Shown: piece after piece, positions 12,541 to 23,921 of the stretch
Layout of the letters: every line of letters starts with the position of its first letter
How positions within the stretch are numbered: position 1 is the first letter of the stretch
Assembly: GCF_024489055.1 (NCBI RefSeq)
Contig: NC_090243.1
Location: 15,154,501 to 15,218,500 of the forward strand
Direction: 5' to 3'
Length of the DNA: 64,000 nt
Origin: Chanodichthys erythropterus
Taxonomy: Eukaryota > Chordata > Actinopteri > Cypriniformes > Xenocyprididae
Notes under the pieces: generated by a model
What the model was told of the DNA's origin: nothing
Seen by the model: the letters and a program-made list of their open reading frames with translations, nothing else
Databases searched by the model: none
Position numbers and translations under genes: made by a program

Positions 12541-14263
12541 CAGGCCCGGATTAAGAACACATTGGGCCCTGGGGCTATAGCAACACTAAGGGCCCCCTTT
12601 CATATGATTGCCATGCCACAGTGTCTTGTACCACAAGAATTTTTTTTTTAATTATTATTATTTTTATATTTTTTAAAAATTCCTTTTATCAAATCATTTT
12701 ATATAAGCACACTAAATATTCCATGCTATTAACATATTTTAAAAAATATTTAACATATAAAATATTTAACATATTTTAAAATTATATTGCATATATTGCT
12801 GACACAATAATTCTTTCCTCTGATTAACACAAAATAAACTATTTTGAAGAATGTGGGTAACCAAACCGTTGATGGTCCCCAGTGATTTCCACATTATATA
12901 TATTTTTTTCCTACTATGGAAATGAATGGGGACCAGCAACTGTTTGGTTACCCACATTCTTTAAAATATTTTCTTTTGTGTTCAACAGAAGAAAGAAACT
13001 CATTCAGGTTTAAAACAACTTGAAAGTGAGTATGTGATGACAGGATTTTAATTTTTGGGGTGAACTATCCCTTTAAGCACAAGGGTCCGCATGCTATTAG
13101 GATGCTGTCACTTTAAGACCTGCACGCGTCCGATTTTCTCAACTCACTTCAGACATAACCAACTGTGTTTATGTAAACCTTTTGTGTATTTGACAGTATT
13201 ATAGCGCAATCAGACGCGAAAGATGAAGTCCAGTAGTCAGGTGCTGTTTGACAGGCTTAAGTGTGTGTGCACGCTTCGGGTGTATGGGGTTGGGGTCAGA
13301 AAAAGCGCATCTCAGAACAGCACACGAATGACAGGTTTAACTGGCTTTTAAAGCACATGCAAATAAAGAACTTGTGATTGCGAATAAGTGCAGTGTCCCG
13401 TGAGTAACTCTACCGCTGTGTTAACGTGTGATGTGAATGTGTCGAGGTCGAGATGTACGGATGCGGCACCAGAACTGCAACTGATAAAATGTACTTCAAA
13501 GGCAGAAAGTGGAGACAAGTCACACGACATTGGTGTTCGTCAAAAAAACAGTAGGAAAGTTAATTCGGGATTTTTACACGGGTGATGATGATGAGAGAAA
13601 AACACTGACATTCTGAATTCAAACGGCAATAAAATCAACCGACTCGTCCCTGTAAATGTTGAAAACACCTTACGTTTTAATGAGAAACAATTACTATCCG
13701 AATAGGGCTTAACTCGTAATAAAAATAATAACTTGATGCAGCTGCTATCTCACCTTTTTCAACGTGTAAAGCACGCAGATCGGCAGTGTCGGGTGAAGAT
13801 AATTGTGAGCTGCCGCTGCACACGGGGTCTTCCACTGGCTCGGATGTTTTATGTGAACCGAAGCAGTTAGTTTTGTAATTTTTGCTGTAAGATTAGCATC
13901 CCTTTTCTCCCTTTCAAGCTTATTTTTCATTTTTTGCGCAACACTATCACTTTTTTTAATCATTTTGAACACCAGCGAGGCTGAACAAGCAATAAAGGCC
14001 AATTTTCTAGTCTACATGCGATGCGATAGCATAATGCAAAGAGGCGTTTCCCGGTGTCATGTCGCGAATTGTAAAGTGATTTTGATTGGACAGTGATTTA
14101 TCAGTCAGGCACATTTTCCAATCATTTTTTCTTGTTATTTATTAGACACAAATCAACCACCTTTGACTTGTCAATCTCATTTCCTCCAGCCAATCACGGG
14201 CCCCCTCTACCCGCGGGCCCTGGGGCTTCAGCCCCACCTAGCCCTTATGTTAATCCGGCCCTG
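12541..14263. mobile_element. hAT-type non-autonomous element with 8-bp target duplication
   Basis: Ends are CAGGCCCGGATTAA on the left and TTAATCCGGCCCTG on the right, imperfect inverted repeats that extend with GGGCCCTGGGGC blocks. The element is flanked on both sides by GTGGTGAG (12533-12540 and 14264-14271). The 8-bp duplication and CAG...CTG ends are hAT hallmarks. No transposase ORF is seen. It lies in intron 1 of the SAM-like mini-gene and itself contains a smaller fold-back (about 12795-13076). Confidence 0.85.
12795..13076. mobile_element. TTAA-type fold-back nested inside the hAT element
   Basis: The arms AAGAATGTGGGTAACCAAAC (12846) and its near complement GTTTGGTTACCCACATTCTT (12942-12961) form a long hairpin. 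The right end, GGGGTGAACTATCCCTTTAA, is the family terminus, while the left terminus is missing. This gives a three-layer nest with the hAT and SAM-bearing elements. Confidence 0.65.
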
Positions 14264-15271
14264 GTGGTGAGCATGTAGCCGCCTGCGGATATCGCAACAA
14301 CATCTAACTAGTTTAAAGTCCGTGTAAAGTCAAAATAAATGTGTGTTTTGAATTTGTCAGACTAAATAAGAAAGTGTTATTAACCACCCAGCCAAATTTG
14401 AATGATTAAAAATAACGATAAGTTCATGAAATTAGGTGTCAAAATGGTTGAAATGCTTTTTACACATAGTTGAGAAACGTGTGACCTATTTAATGTGTTT
14501 AGAAGGAAATGACAACTGTGCTGTACTTATCTCATTGTTATAATACTGGTAATAATACGATAGGTACGTGCAGCTAGTGGCGACTTCATGCCGCGTTAAG
14601 GGGGTTGAACACCGGACGAGAAGCGCCGCGCCGCGTCTAGAACAACTCGAGGTATCGTGTACTTTCTCAGTTTATGGCCAGCAATATTGTTATGTTTTAG
14701 GACATTGTGGAATTAAGATAATGTCAGTATGTTATGAGTGTACTGTATAATTAAATACAACCGTTGCTGAGTCTGCAGTCTGAACACTTTAAGTTACCTC
14801 AGAGCGTCCGTTAACTGAATGGAGAATATCACCTGAAAATCCAATAACATCAGCAATTTGTATTCATGCAGCTGATTTCTGTAAATTAATGTAAAACTAA
14901 CTTTATATTGCAGCACATGGTGAAGTCAGTATATACATTAACGACGATTTGAGACAAATAAGTGTAAATTTAATATAAATCTATGTAACATTACATAGCG
15001 CGCTGTGGCGCTGCAGGATTTTGAACAAGGTCCTGAACCGTTGCTGGCGCCGCCGTGTGTACACTCATAGAGAATAATGTGTTTGAATATAACGTTACGC
15101 TTCTCTTCCGGTGTGCGACCCCCTTTAGCCGTGGCTAGAGCGACGAGGCTACAGAATAACCAGCTGCGCTGTGCTTATCATATTATACAGTGCTGAGTAG
15201 TGAGAGTTAAAGAAGCGTGTCAAGTCTTCAAATTGTTGCTAACCTCTATTGTTTTCTCCAGGTCATTTTAA

Positions 15272-15338
15272 ATGTACAGCTTTGTCGCTGATAAGCTAAC
15301 TGAGTGGCGGATGTCTGAGCTGATAGAGAATTTTAGAG
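15272..15338 (+). CDS. Transposon-borne SAM-like mini-protein, first coding exon
   Basis: After acceptor TTGTTTTCTCCAG (ends 15261) there is a short leader, then ATG at 15272 and MYSFVADKLTEWRMSELIEN followed by FR, ending in phase 1 before donor GTGAGCG (15339). Trp at residue 12 and the spaced hydrophobics (V5, L9, W12, L17, I18, F21) fit the first helices of a SAM domain (family pattern V..WL...GL..YI..F). With exon 3 it forms a complete 50-residue ORF. SAM domains are protein-interaction modules. Similar SAM-like N-termini (sterile-alpha-motif-like predicted proteins) are, as I recall, abundant in cyprinid genomes. Confidence 0.6.
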
Positions 15339-15354
15339 GTGAGCGTTTTACTCT

Positions 15355-16315
15355 TTAAAGGGATAGTTCACCCAATAATGAAAATGTGATGTTTATTTGC
15401 TTACCCCCAGGGCATCCAAGATGTAGGTGACTTTGTTTCTTCAGTCGAACACAAATGATGATTTTTAACTCCAACCGTTGCCGTCTGTCAGTCTTATAAT
15501 GCGAGTGAATGGTCACACAATTTATAAGAGTCAAAAAATATACTTAGACAAATCCAAACTGAACCATGCGGCACGTGACGACACATTGATGTCCTAAGAC
15601 ACGAAACGATCGGTTTGTCTGAGAAACCACTATGTCAGTTGGACATAGTGGTGTTTTAGAGGTAAAAAATGATATAAATCATTTTCGGTTTCTTGCACAA
15701 ACCGATCGTTTTGTGTCTAACTGTGTGTTCACACCGCCGGCGGCGAGAACGTCAAAGTGACAGGAAGTCATTAATTTTCAATAAGAGCACGGCGGCGAGC
15801 TCCGGCGAGAGCGGTGCGGCGCGGCGCGTTTTGGGCGATGAGAGCGGCGAGGAGAGTTGAAATCAGGTTAACTTTATGGTAATGAGCTATGACGCGGTTC
15901 GGCGGCAACCAATCGGAATGTAGATGTCCTCGCTTGACAGGCTTCCGATTGGTTAACGCAACTTGTCATTTACTTTGACCCTCCCATCGGTTTGAACGAA
16001 CAGTACAGCGTTGATGGCAGGGCGGCCAAGGTGACTGTTGACGCTCTCGCCGGCGGCGGTGTGAACGCACGGTTAGGACATCAATGTGTCGTCACGATCC
16101 GCAGGGTTTAATTTGGACTTGTCTAAGCATATTTTTTGACTCTTATAAATTGTGTTACCATTCATTCGCATTATAAGACTGACAGACGGCAACGTTTGGA
16201 GTTAAAAATCATCATTTGTGTTCGACTGAAGAAACAAAGTCACCTACATCTTGGATGCCCTGGGGGTAAGCAGATAAACATCACATTTTCATTTTTGGGT
16301 GAACTATCCCTTTAA
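15355..16315. mobile_element. TTAA-flanked fold-back element, 0.96 kb
   Basis: Begins TTAAAGGGATAGTTCACCC and ends GGGTGAACTATCCCTTTAA. The arms are near-complementary for several hundred bases (15355-15720 against 16085-16315 and inward). The centre is GC-rich with GGCGGCGAG repeats. It is inserted in intron 2 of the SAM-like mini-gene. The TTAA target suggests piggyBac-type mobilisation, but no enzyme is encoded. Confidence 0.8.
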
Positions 16316-16798
16316 CTGCCCTCATATCATCTCTCTATACCTAAATATTTTTCTTTAATATGGCTTAAATGTGTCAGTGCAAGATTTTGTGACAGTCACA
16401 ACTTCTTCGACAGTGGGGAATGCATCTCTATAATAACCCTTATAGTTAAAAGATACTTGTGCCTTGTCTTTAAGCTGTTATGCATAATAATGGGCCAGAT
16501 ATTTACCTTCGCATTAATGTCATTATTACACTTGTTAATGAAAGAAAAGATGGACAGTATAGACTGTCATTCACACAAAATGGGTAGTGCTGCAAAAGAA
16601 CCACATTAGTTAACTAGCAAATTGGGCCAGGTTTTTTTTTTTTGTTGTTGTTGTTGTTTTTAACAAAAAAACAAAAAAAAACAGCATTCCCATAAAAGTG
16701 ATTATTTGTTAGCTTGATAATCAGAGTGTCCGGTGAGTGGTTCACAATTGTCTCGACTTATTAACAATACTCATGTTGTCTTGTTTTCTGTCCTTCAG

Positions 16799-16884
16799 GT
16801 GAAGACAGAGATGAGGAGGCATTTCTTCTCTTAGATGAGGACACTATCAAAACTCTTTTCCCTCAAGTTCAATCCAGTTATTGA
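16799..16884 (+). CDS. Transposon-borne SAM-like mini-protein, last coding exon
   Basis: Acceptor TTTCTGTCCTTCAG is followed by bases that complete Gly and give GEDRDEEAFLLLDEDTIKTL then FPQVQSSY and TGA. The D.D.EAFLLLDEDTIKTL block fits the middle and C-terminal SAM helices (pattern IDG..LL.LTEEDLK.LG). The ORF stops where a normal SAM domain would need about 15-20 more residues, so the peptide is a truncated or minimal SAM. An AATAAA at 17022 gives a plausible 3' end. The intron before it holds a complete TTAA fold-back element, yet both splice sites are preserved. Confidence 0.6.
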
Positions 16885-17021
16885 ATGTTGTCAAATGTTT
16901 GAAAGAGAATGAGTTGTTTATTTTTCTATTTTTTCTAATGTCTAATGTTATTACAGTGTGACCTAAGATAAATAGGTCCAAGTGTGTAGAGTTTATGTAG
17001 AGTTTAATTTAATTTTAATGC

Positions 17022-17027
17022 AATAAA
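17022..17027 (+). terminator. Polyadenylation signal of the SAM-like mini-gene
   Basis: AATAAA, about 140 bases after the TGA at 16882, preceded by T-rich sequence and followed by a GT-rich stretch (AAGTGTGTAAGTG). This is the classic arrangement of a vertebrate 3' end and supports the mini-gene being a real transcription unit. Confidence 0.5.
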
Positions 17028-17399
17028 AATGTAAAAGTGCTTGAAGTGTGTAAGTGCCTGAAGTTTTATTTTCTGAAATAAGGCATACTGGCATAGTAAC
17101 CCAAGTTAGGTTATTTTTGACCTTTGGTTAAAAAGGGACCTACTCATTTCTGGGTTATTTCAACCCAGATATTGGGGTTGTTCTTTTGACCCAGAAGTTG
17201 GGTTATATTAACTACAATTTTGGGTTATTTTAACCCAAAATTTGGGTCAGGTATTTGACCCAGAATTTGGGTCAAAAAGAATAACCCATTTTTCTGGGTT
17301 GAAATAACCCAGAAATTAGTTGGTCCCTTTTTAACCCAGGATTTGGGTCAAAAATAACCCATAATGGGTTATTTTTGACCCAGGAGTTTTTAGTGTGTA

Positions 17400-17870
17400 A
17401 TATTCATAATAATAATAATGATTATTATTATTTTGTAATAATAATAATAATAATAATACAAATTAATACAGTACATTGTGCCCTATTTTTATGGATTTTT
17501 TAGAGTATATATGAATAATAAAAATCAATTCATCAATAAAATAATAATAATTATTATTATTATAATTATTGTTATTATTATGAATAATAACAATTACTTA
17601 ATATTATTAATAATAATATAAAAAATAAAAAAAGTAATCATTATATTATTAATTAATAATAACAAAAATATTTTTTATTATTCTAAATTATTTCTTAATA
17701 ATTATAATAAAATAGTAAACAATATTAAATTCTTAATAATAATATTAATAATAATAATTATGAACAATAATCATCATTATCATTTTTAATTTATTATTTA
17801 AATTTATTTATTTATAATTATTGTTGTTATTTTAAATTCTTTTAATATCAAGTATGTGTAGAAATATATT
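17400..17870. repeat. AT-rich (TAA)n-type low-complexity DNA
   Basis: Degenerate TAA/TTA repeats flanking the right end of the SAM-bearing element. The 30-base motif beginning AATTAATACAGTACATTG at 17462 also occurs left of the element at 11709 (AATTAATACTGTACATTGTG), showing related sequence on both sides. Confidence 0.8.
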
Positions 17871-19109
17871 ATTAATGCTTTGTTTTTCAGAATAATGACA
17901 GTCATCCAGTATAATAATGTTGTGTCTGTTTTGAGTCAGTTTGAGCAAAAACACATTATTTATTTCTTAAACCGCAAATATTTTTAAAGGGAGAATGTTT
18001 GAAGCGTGTTAACTAGTTTAAATAACATTAAGTCAATATAATATGTCAATATTTAGTATGTTTTGAGCTATTAAAAGAGGTCATGGTGTCTCTCAGACAT
18101 GAGGTTTAACTAGTCACAATGTATGCATCCTCTAAATGTTGGTGTTTTTACACGTGTGAAGGTTTCAGAAAAGGCTTCGGAGATGTCTCAAGAAAACGCT
18201 CTTAACACATGCTCAAGGGTTTGGTAAATTGGTTCAACACAGTTTGAGTTTGCTTTCCTTGCAGGCAAATTCCCTGTCTTCTGTTCTGTCATAGTAACAT
18301 GAAAGCAACAAAGTGATTGTCTCTTACAATCAGTCTCTGGTTGTCTCTGAGTCGCCTGAGTACAATTAGATTACATAAGAAACAACTTTCTTTTCTTTTT
18401 TTTGGCACAAAATGAGTCACAATGTTCTGTGTTGTCCAAAAAGCCTGAATTCATTTAGTGCCCTGTCAGATGGAGAGGGACACGATATCAGGACGTTGAT
18501 TTTTCTGTCAGAGTTGGCTGATTTAGGCACAGAACAAAGAGCTTGAACAGAAAAGTGACATGACAGTTGTTGTGGCAGAACGTTGGATGGTGGTAATTAT
18601 ACTCCTAAAAGGTCAAGGGCTTATATAACAGACCACAATCAGGAGATGAAGAAGTGGAGAAACCACAGTGGTGCATAAATCGAAGGAATCAGGTAAAAAA
18701 CATGGTCATGTGATCACCTTTTGTGACTTCTAACCTGTCAGATTAATTCTGTTTGATGAGATGAATTCTCACGGGAACCTGTGTTTATCATTAAAGCGAA
18801 GCCCACACAAACAGTCACGCTTTTAAATCGCACTGGGCTGTTGATAAGAGTTTTCTCCTGTGGATCTCCCATGCTGCCTTTGCTATTACTGTCTCCATAG
18901 TCACCGGCTGAGGCAGGATGTGATGTCACGACCTAGTGATTCTTGCCTCTGCCTGACAAACAACCCCAACCCCATCCTTCCCCATAGAGCTGTCTGTATA
19001 TTTGTGTGTGTGTGGGCAGGACGCCCAATGGGGCCTCATTAAAGCACCTTTTGAGGAGTCAGTAAGGCTCCTGGGTCAGATGAGGATCCCGTAAGGAGAC
19101 CCCAAATCT
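17871..19109. other. Intron of pde1c form A, unique sequence
   Basis: Mixed-composition intronic DNA. The block 18740-19090 is GC-richer and may be regulatory, but carries no exon signal I can support. Confidence 0.45.
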
Positions 19110-19946
19110 GTATTTGATAGTAATATTAATGATAGTAATAATAATATTAATATTTATAGAAATTATTATTTATATTATATTTGTATTATTATTATTATTA
19201 TATATATTATTAACAACAACAATACTACAACTAATTATTATTTTTTTTAATTATGAAAAAAAATATTTTATAATAATATTAATAACAACAACAACAACAA
19301 CAACAACACTATTGATTATGATTAAGATTATGATTCTTTGTATAATTATATTATTTAGTATATTTATATATATAATTATACAAGAATTAATAGAATAATC
19401 ATAATTATAAATAATATATACATAATAATTAAAGTAATTTAAGTTAATATTTTTTTATTAATGATGTTAATAATAATAATTATTAAAAATATTATTTATA
19501 TAATATTTTTATTATTATATTATTAACAACAACAATACTACAACTAATTATTATTATTATTTAATCATGAAAAATATAATATATTAATATTTTATAATAA
19601 TATTAACAACAACAACAACAACACTAATGATTATGATTAAGATTATGATTCTTTGTATAATTATATTATTTAGTATATTTATTTATATAATTATACAAGA
19701 ATTAATAGAATAATCATAATAATTATTATTTATAATTATAAATAATATATACATAATAATGAATTTAAGTTATTTAAGTTATTTATTTTTTTTATTAATG
19801 ATGTTAATGATAATTATTATTACAATTATTTATATAATATTTTTATTATATTATTACAAAAACAACAATACTAATAAATATTATAATAAATCATAGTAAT
19901 ATTATTATGATTTTTTAAAAATAATCATTATATATTATTTAGTATA

Positions 19947-20025
<79 letters not shown>

Positions 20026-20120
20026 TAATAATAGAATAAACATTATTATTATCATTTGTAATTATGAATAATATATAAATAATAAATACATTTTTAATTT
20101 AATTTAAATTGACAATATAT
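19110..20120. repeat. AT-rich tandem array, about 310-base units, with (TA)n
   Basis: A unit containing ACAACAACAATACTACAACT, an (AAC)n run and GATTATGATTAAGATTATGA appears at about 19206 and again at about 19519, with a shorter diverged third copy from 19845. An (TA)n tract of about 36 units follows at 19949-20022. The predicted open frame in it is low-complexity. Confidence 0.85.
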
Positions 20121-20209
20121 ATATATAATGGGTTTAATCAACAGAAACTCAAAATATTATGTTATAAATATATGTATACACTGTACACACACACACACAC
20201 ACACATGAA

Positions 20210-20560
20210 GACTCTTAGATATGGAGATCCAGCGGATTAAATGGAAAAAGGGGTCTTTGCTGTAACCTGGCAGGGGAGGTGTGGGTGATAGCGTGCGCCC
20301 CTCGCTGGAGGCCTTTCTGTCGTCAGCACATTAGAGGAGTCGTGTGAGCTGCCCAGGGGGAGTCATTATCTCTAATGAAGAGTCCTTCCTCTTCTCCTGA
20401 GTACTGACTCGTTGGACACTCAGCAGCCTGACAAACTCACTGTGCTAAAGGCTTCTCTCTGATTTCTCTCTCATTACCTCCGTGCCCCCCGTGGACCGGC
20501 AGTCCCCACTTAACAACCTCACGTCTCCCTCTCTCTGTCGTTTTCATGTAAGGGCTCTTT
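20210..20560. promoter_or_regulatory. Candidate conserved non-coding block in a pde1c intron
   Basis: A GC-balanced, non-repetitive island between AT-rich arrays, with no open frame joined to splice sites. Such islands in teleost introns are often enhancers. This is inferred from composition alone. Confidence 0.25.
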
Positions 20561-20689
20561 CTTTCAGCCCTTTTATTCACCTGTGTGATTTTCAGTATTT
20601 CATTATTTTTAGTCTTTCATTCCCTTTTTTTGTTTAACTTTTTCAGAAATCTCCCTAGAACCAAGGCTGTTACCGTTAACTAAAACTAA

Positions 20690-21000
20690 AACTAAAACTA
20701 TTAAATCTTTTTTTTTAATTCAATAAATTTAATATGAAATAGAATTAAATACAAAAAGATGAAAAATGAAAATTAGAAATATTGCATTGGGTTGAATCAC
20801 TAAAAGTAGTAAATGAAATTATTTTCTTTAAATAAAAATAAACATGGTAATATTTTAAAAATAATAATAACAAAATGTATGAATAACAAAGAATTAAACT
20901 AAAGTTAAAATTAAAACTGAAAGTATAAAAATTAAAGCGAGTTCAAAATATTAATAAAAACTATAAATAATTCTAAAATAACACTAGAAATGTGATGTCT
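20690..21000. repeat. AAACTAAAACTAA-type simple repeat region
   Basis: Begins with tandem ACTAAA units (20680-20705) and continues as degenerate AAAATTAAA sequence. No coding signal. Confidence 0.6.
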
Positions 21001-21176
21001 GATTTATTTTTTAGTTAATTTAAAATAAAATTACCCCTCCACAAAAAGCCACACTTACAGTATGATGTATTTTTGGAATTAATTGTGTTACAAATAACAT
21101 TTATATATATTTTTTATTTATTTAATTTTTATAGTCTTATTTTTTAAGTTTATATAAATACTCTTATATTAGTTAC

Positions 21177-21268
21177 ATTTCATGTATTTTAAATACATGT
21201 GTAAAGAGACATATAAATAGTAGCCTATTTATATGTACATTTACACATGCATTTAAAATACATGAAAT
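21177..21268. repeat. 92-base hairpin
   Basis: ATTTCATGTATTTTAAATAC at 21177 and its near complement ending ATACATGAAAT at 21268 form 29-base arms; smaller complementary pieces (ATATAAATAG/CTATTTATAT) extend the stem. Likely a miniature transposon. Confidence 0.6.
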
Positions 21269-22196
21269 ATATTGATAAAAATTTTATTATGATGGTACCA
21301 ACAGAAAAGCTAAAACTAAATTAAGATCCTTTTTTACTTTATGCATGTTTGCATATATTTCTTTTATTTTGTGTATATAACGCCTGGCCTTGTTGATTTG
21401 AATCTTTTGGTTGTTCTGAATCTGAGTGATTCACAAACTCTTCGCGAATCGGTTTAAATGAATCATTAAAAACAACGATTCGCTCACGAATCAGACGCCC
21501 CTAATCCACAGGTTCAGTCCTCTTAGCTGCTAAATTTAAATGTTTCTCGATGCCTGCGACCTTCTAATGTTATTAGTTTTTCTAAAATCTCTTGTGGATT
21601 CAGTAAACAGTGCTTCCAGCGGTCAATTGTTAATAATGTAATTAGTTCAGCGCAGTGTCGTTAGGTGGCCTGAAAGAGGAGCTGTCCGTTCAGTTTTTAC
21701 AGCAGTGCACTTCCTCTGTGTAAACAGCACAGCTGCGTTTGCGTCTTTGACCTCATGCGGTTTCATCTACTCATCCATCCTGAGGCAATTTTATTGCTCA
21801 GAATCATGAAAGCCACGACAGATTTTAACAGAGAACTTTTTTCCAGCAGAAATGCTTAATGTAAACACAGAAAAAAAACATTTCTGATGTCCCCTCAGCA
21901 AACCAAAGCAGGATTAATGTCTGAGGATAGAGGAGCACTGTGGTGTTTTCAATGTCACACACACATTGATCTGTGACCTTGTATTCTTCTGGACTATAAA
22001 TCACCATTTCTTGCCTACAAAACAGCACAAAACTTACTTTTTTCTCTCTTCTGCTCTGTCCAGAGGACAGTCATGTTTCATGTAAGTATCTATCAACTGT
22101 TTTCAGATGTTTATTTTAAAATAAGAGGGGAAGTATGTCACAGTTGTTATACATGTATAAATTGCGAGTGGATGGCATAGCTAGCTAATTAGTGCT

Positions 22197-23042
22197 TTAA
22201 AGGATTAGTTCACTTTCAAATTAAAATTTCCTGATAATTTACTCACCCCCCATGTCATCCAAGATGTTCATGTCTTTCTTTCTTCAGTTGAAAATAAATT
22301 AAGGATTTGATGAAAACATTCCAGGATTTTTCTCCATATAGTGGACTTCAATGGCCTCCAAATGGTTGAAGGTCAAAATTACAGTTTGTGCAGCTTCAAA
22401 GCATTCTACGCAATCCCAGATGAGAAATAAGGGTCTTATCTTGAGAAACTCATTTTCTTAAATTTTAAATTTTTATACATTTTAACCATAAATGCTCATC
22501 TTGAACTAGCTCTTTTCTTCTTCTCTATTAGAATTCCAGCAGTGTATACACTTCTGAGTGTATTACTGCCCTCCACAGGTCAAAGTTTGAACTAATTGTT
22601 ATATACTTGCACTAGCATATTGTATATAGTTCAAACTTTGACCTGTGGAGGGCAGTAATGCACTTAGCAGTGTCTACACTGCAGGAATTCAAATAGAGAA
22701 GAAGAAGAGAGCTAGTTCAAGATGAGCATTTATGGTTAAAATGTATCAAATTTTATTTTATTTTATTTTTTTAGAAAATGAGTGATGGTTTCTCTAGATA
22801 AGACCCTTATTTCTCATCTGGGATCGCGTAGAATGCTTTGAAGCTGCACTGAAACTGTAATTTTGACCTTCAACCATTTGGAGGCCATTAATGTCCACTA
22901 TATGGAGAAAAATCCTGAAATGTTTTCATCAAAAACCTTAATTTCTTTTCAACTGAAGAAAGAAAGACATGAACATCTTGGATGACATGGGGGTGAGTAA
23001 ATTATCAGGAAATTTTCATTTGAAAGTGAACTAATCCTTTAA
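22197..23042. mobile_element. TTAA fold-back element (AGGATTAGTTCACTTTCAA family), copy 2
   Basis: Ends TTAAAGGATTAGTTCACTTT and AAAGTGAACTAATCCTTTAA. The arms are nearly complementary throughout, including GACCTGTGGAGGGCAGTAAT and its complement around the centre (22560-22660). It is better preserved than copy 1, so probably younger. Confidence 0.9.
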
Positions 23043-23542
23043 TGAGGAATTTTGCATCTATTTTACTGCATTATATCTTAGGAGACTTCAAAATTTAAGT
23101 TTGAAAATCTCATTTACTTGACTCATTCTCATCTGCTTTTATCACTGTGGGGCAAATGCAAACTCCTAAAAAGATTTCACTTTTGTATTGAGTAAATGAA
23201 AACGTCTACTATATCATTATTAAATTACCATATGTTTAGCATATTCATGAATTATAGGCAAATAACACTGTGAGTGAAGTGATTTATGCTTCATTTGTAG
23301 TTATGCTGCAGTGTGCATCAGGTAAACAACATAAACAAACAACAACATTGATTTTCAGATGAAACAGAAAAGTAGTTTCTGTACTTTCACGACTTTTTCC
23401 GGAAACTGTGAGTGTGGTTGTGGTGTCTGAGTGCAAACTTGAAATTTGTGGTGAGGAAAAATGATTTCTGGTGAGTCATCATCATTGTTGAAGAAAGGTC
23501 TACATCACTCATCCGTCTGTGTTTTGTTCTTTCTCTCCACAG

Positions 23543-23593
23543 TGGCGAATGAAACGGGAGAGAGCAGCTCGAGACCTCTGGCACGCTTCGCAC
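23543..23593 (+). CDS. pde1c: pde1c alternative N-terminus A, exon 2
   Basis: A 51-base exon with acceptor TTCTCTCCACAG ending at 23542 and donor GTGAGTG at 23594. Read in the phase left by exon 1 it gives VANETGESSSRPLARFA and ends with the first base of the next Arg codon (phase 1). The stretch RPLARF is shared with the remembered mammalian PDE1C form; the residues between (TGESSS) differ, as expected for a linker. It is separated from exon 1 by about 12.2 kb that contain the SAM-bearing transposon and AT-rich arrays. The exon is too short to stand alone; the identification rests on continuity of frame and sequence with its two neighbours. Confidence 0.88.
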
Positions 23594-23921
23594 GTGAGTG
23601 TGCAATCAGACACGTGATTGAAAGCTGCTATTTTCACTTTTACTTTAAAATTGTTTTCTGCAAAGTGAGGAAACAGGTATGAGTGTGACACAGTAAAGTT
23701 CACAGTCTCCATAATCACACGGGTCTGTAATCATAACAGCAGTGAGAGGTGTTAGAAATCATTCATGTTGTCTGTGTGCCATCTAAAGGCTAGGCTAGGC
23801 ACAGAAAATATAAAGTATAGTACCTGTTATGTGACCTAATCACCTGAGCATATTATCTGTGTCTGTCTGTCTATCTATTATATATGTGTCTACCTATCTG
23901 TCAGTCTAACTATATGTCTAG

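Larger units (their letters stand above)
12096..17399 (+). mobile_element. 5.3-kb DNA element with GGGTTATTT subterminal repeats carrying a spliced SAM-like mini-gene
   Basis: The left end reads ACACTCTAAAAACTCCTGGGT, and the reverse complement of the right end reads ACACACTAAAAACTCCTGGGT. Behind both ends are many copies of TGGGTTATTT/AACCCA in both orientations; the right subterminal region (17098-17360) is itself a large imperfect palindrome. The interior carries a three-exon gene, and two other transposons are inserted in its introns. The element sits in (TAA)n-rich DNA within the first intron of pde1c form A. No transposase is visible, so it is probably non-autonomous. The superfamily is not assigned and the target duplication is unclear because the flanks are low-complexity. 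End coordinates are accurate to a few bases. Confidence 0.7.
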
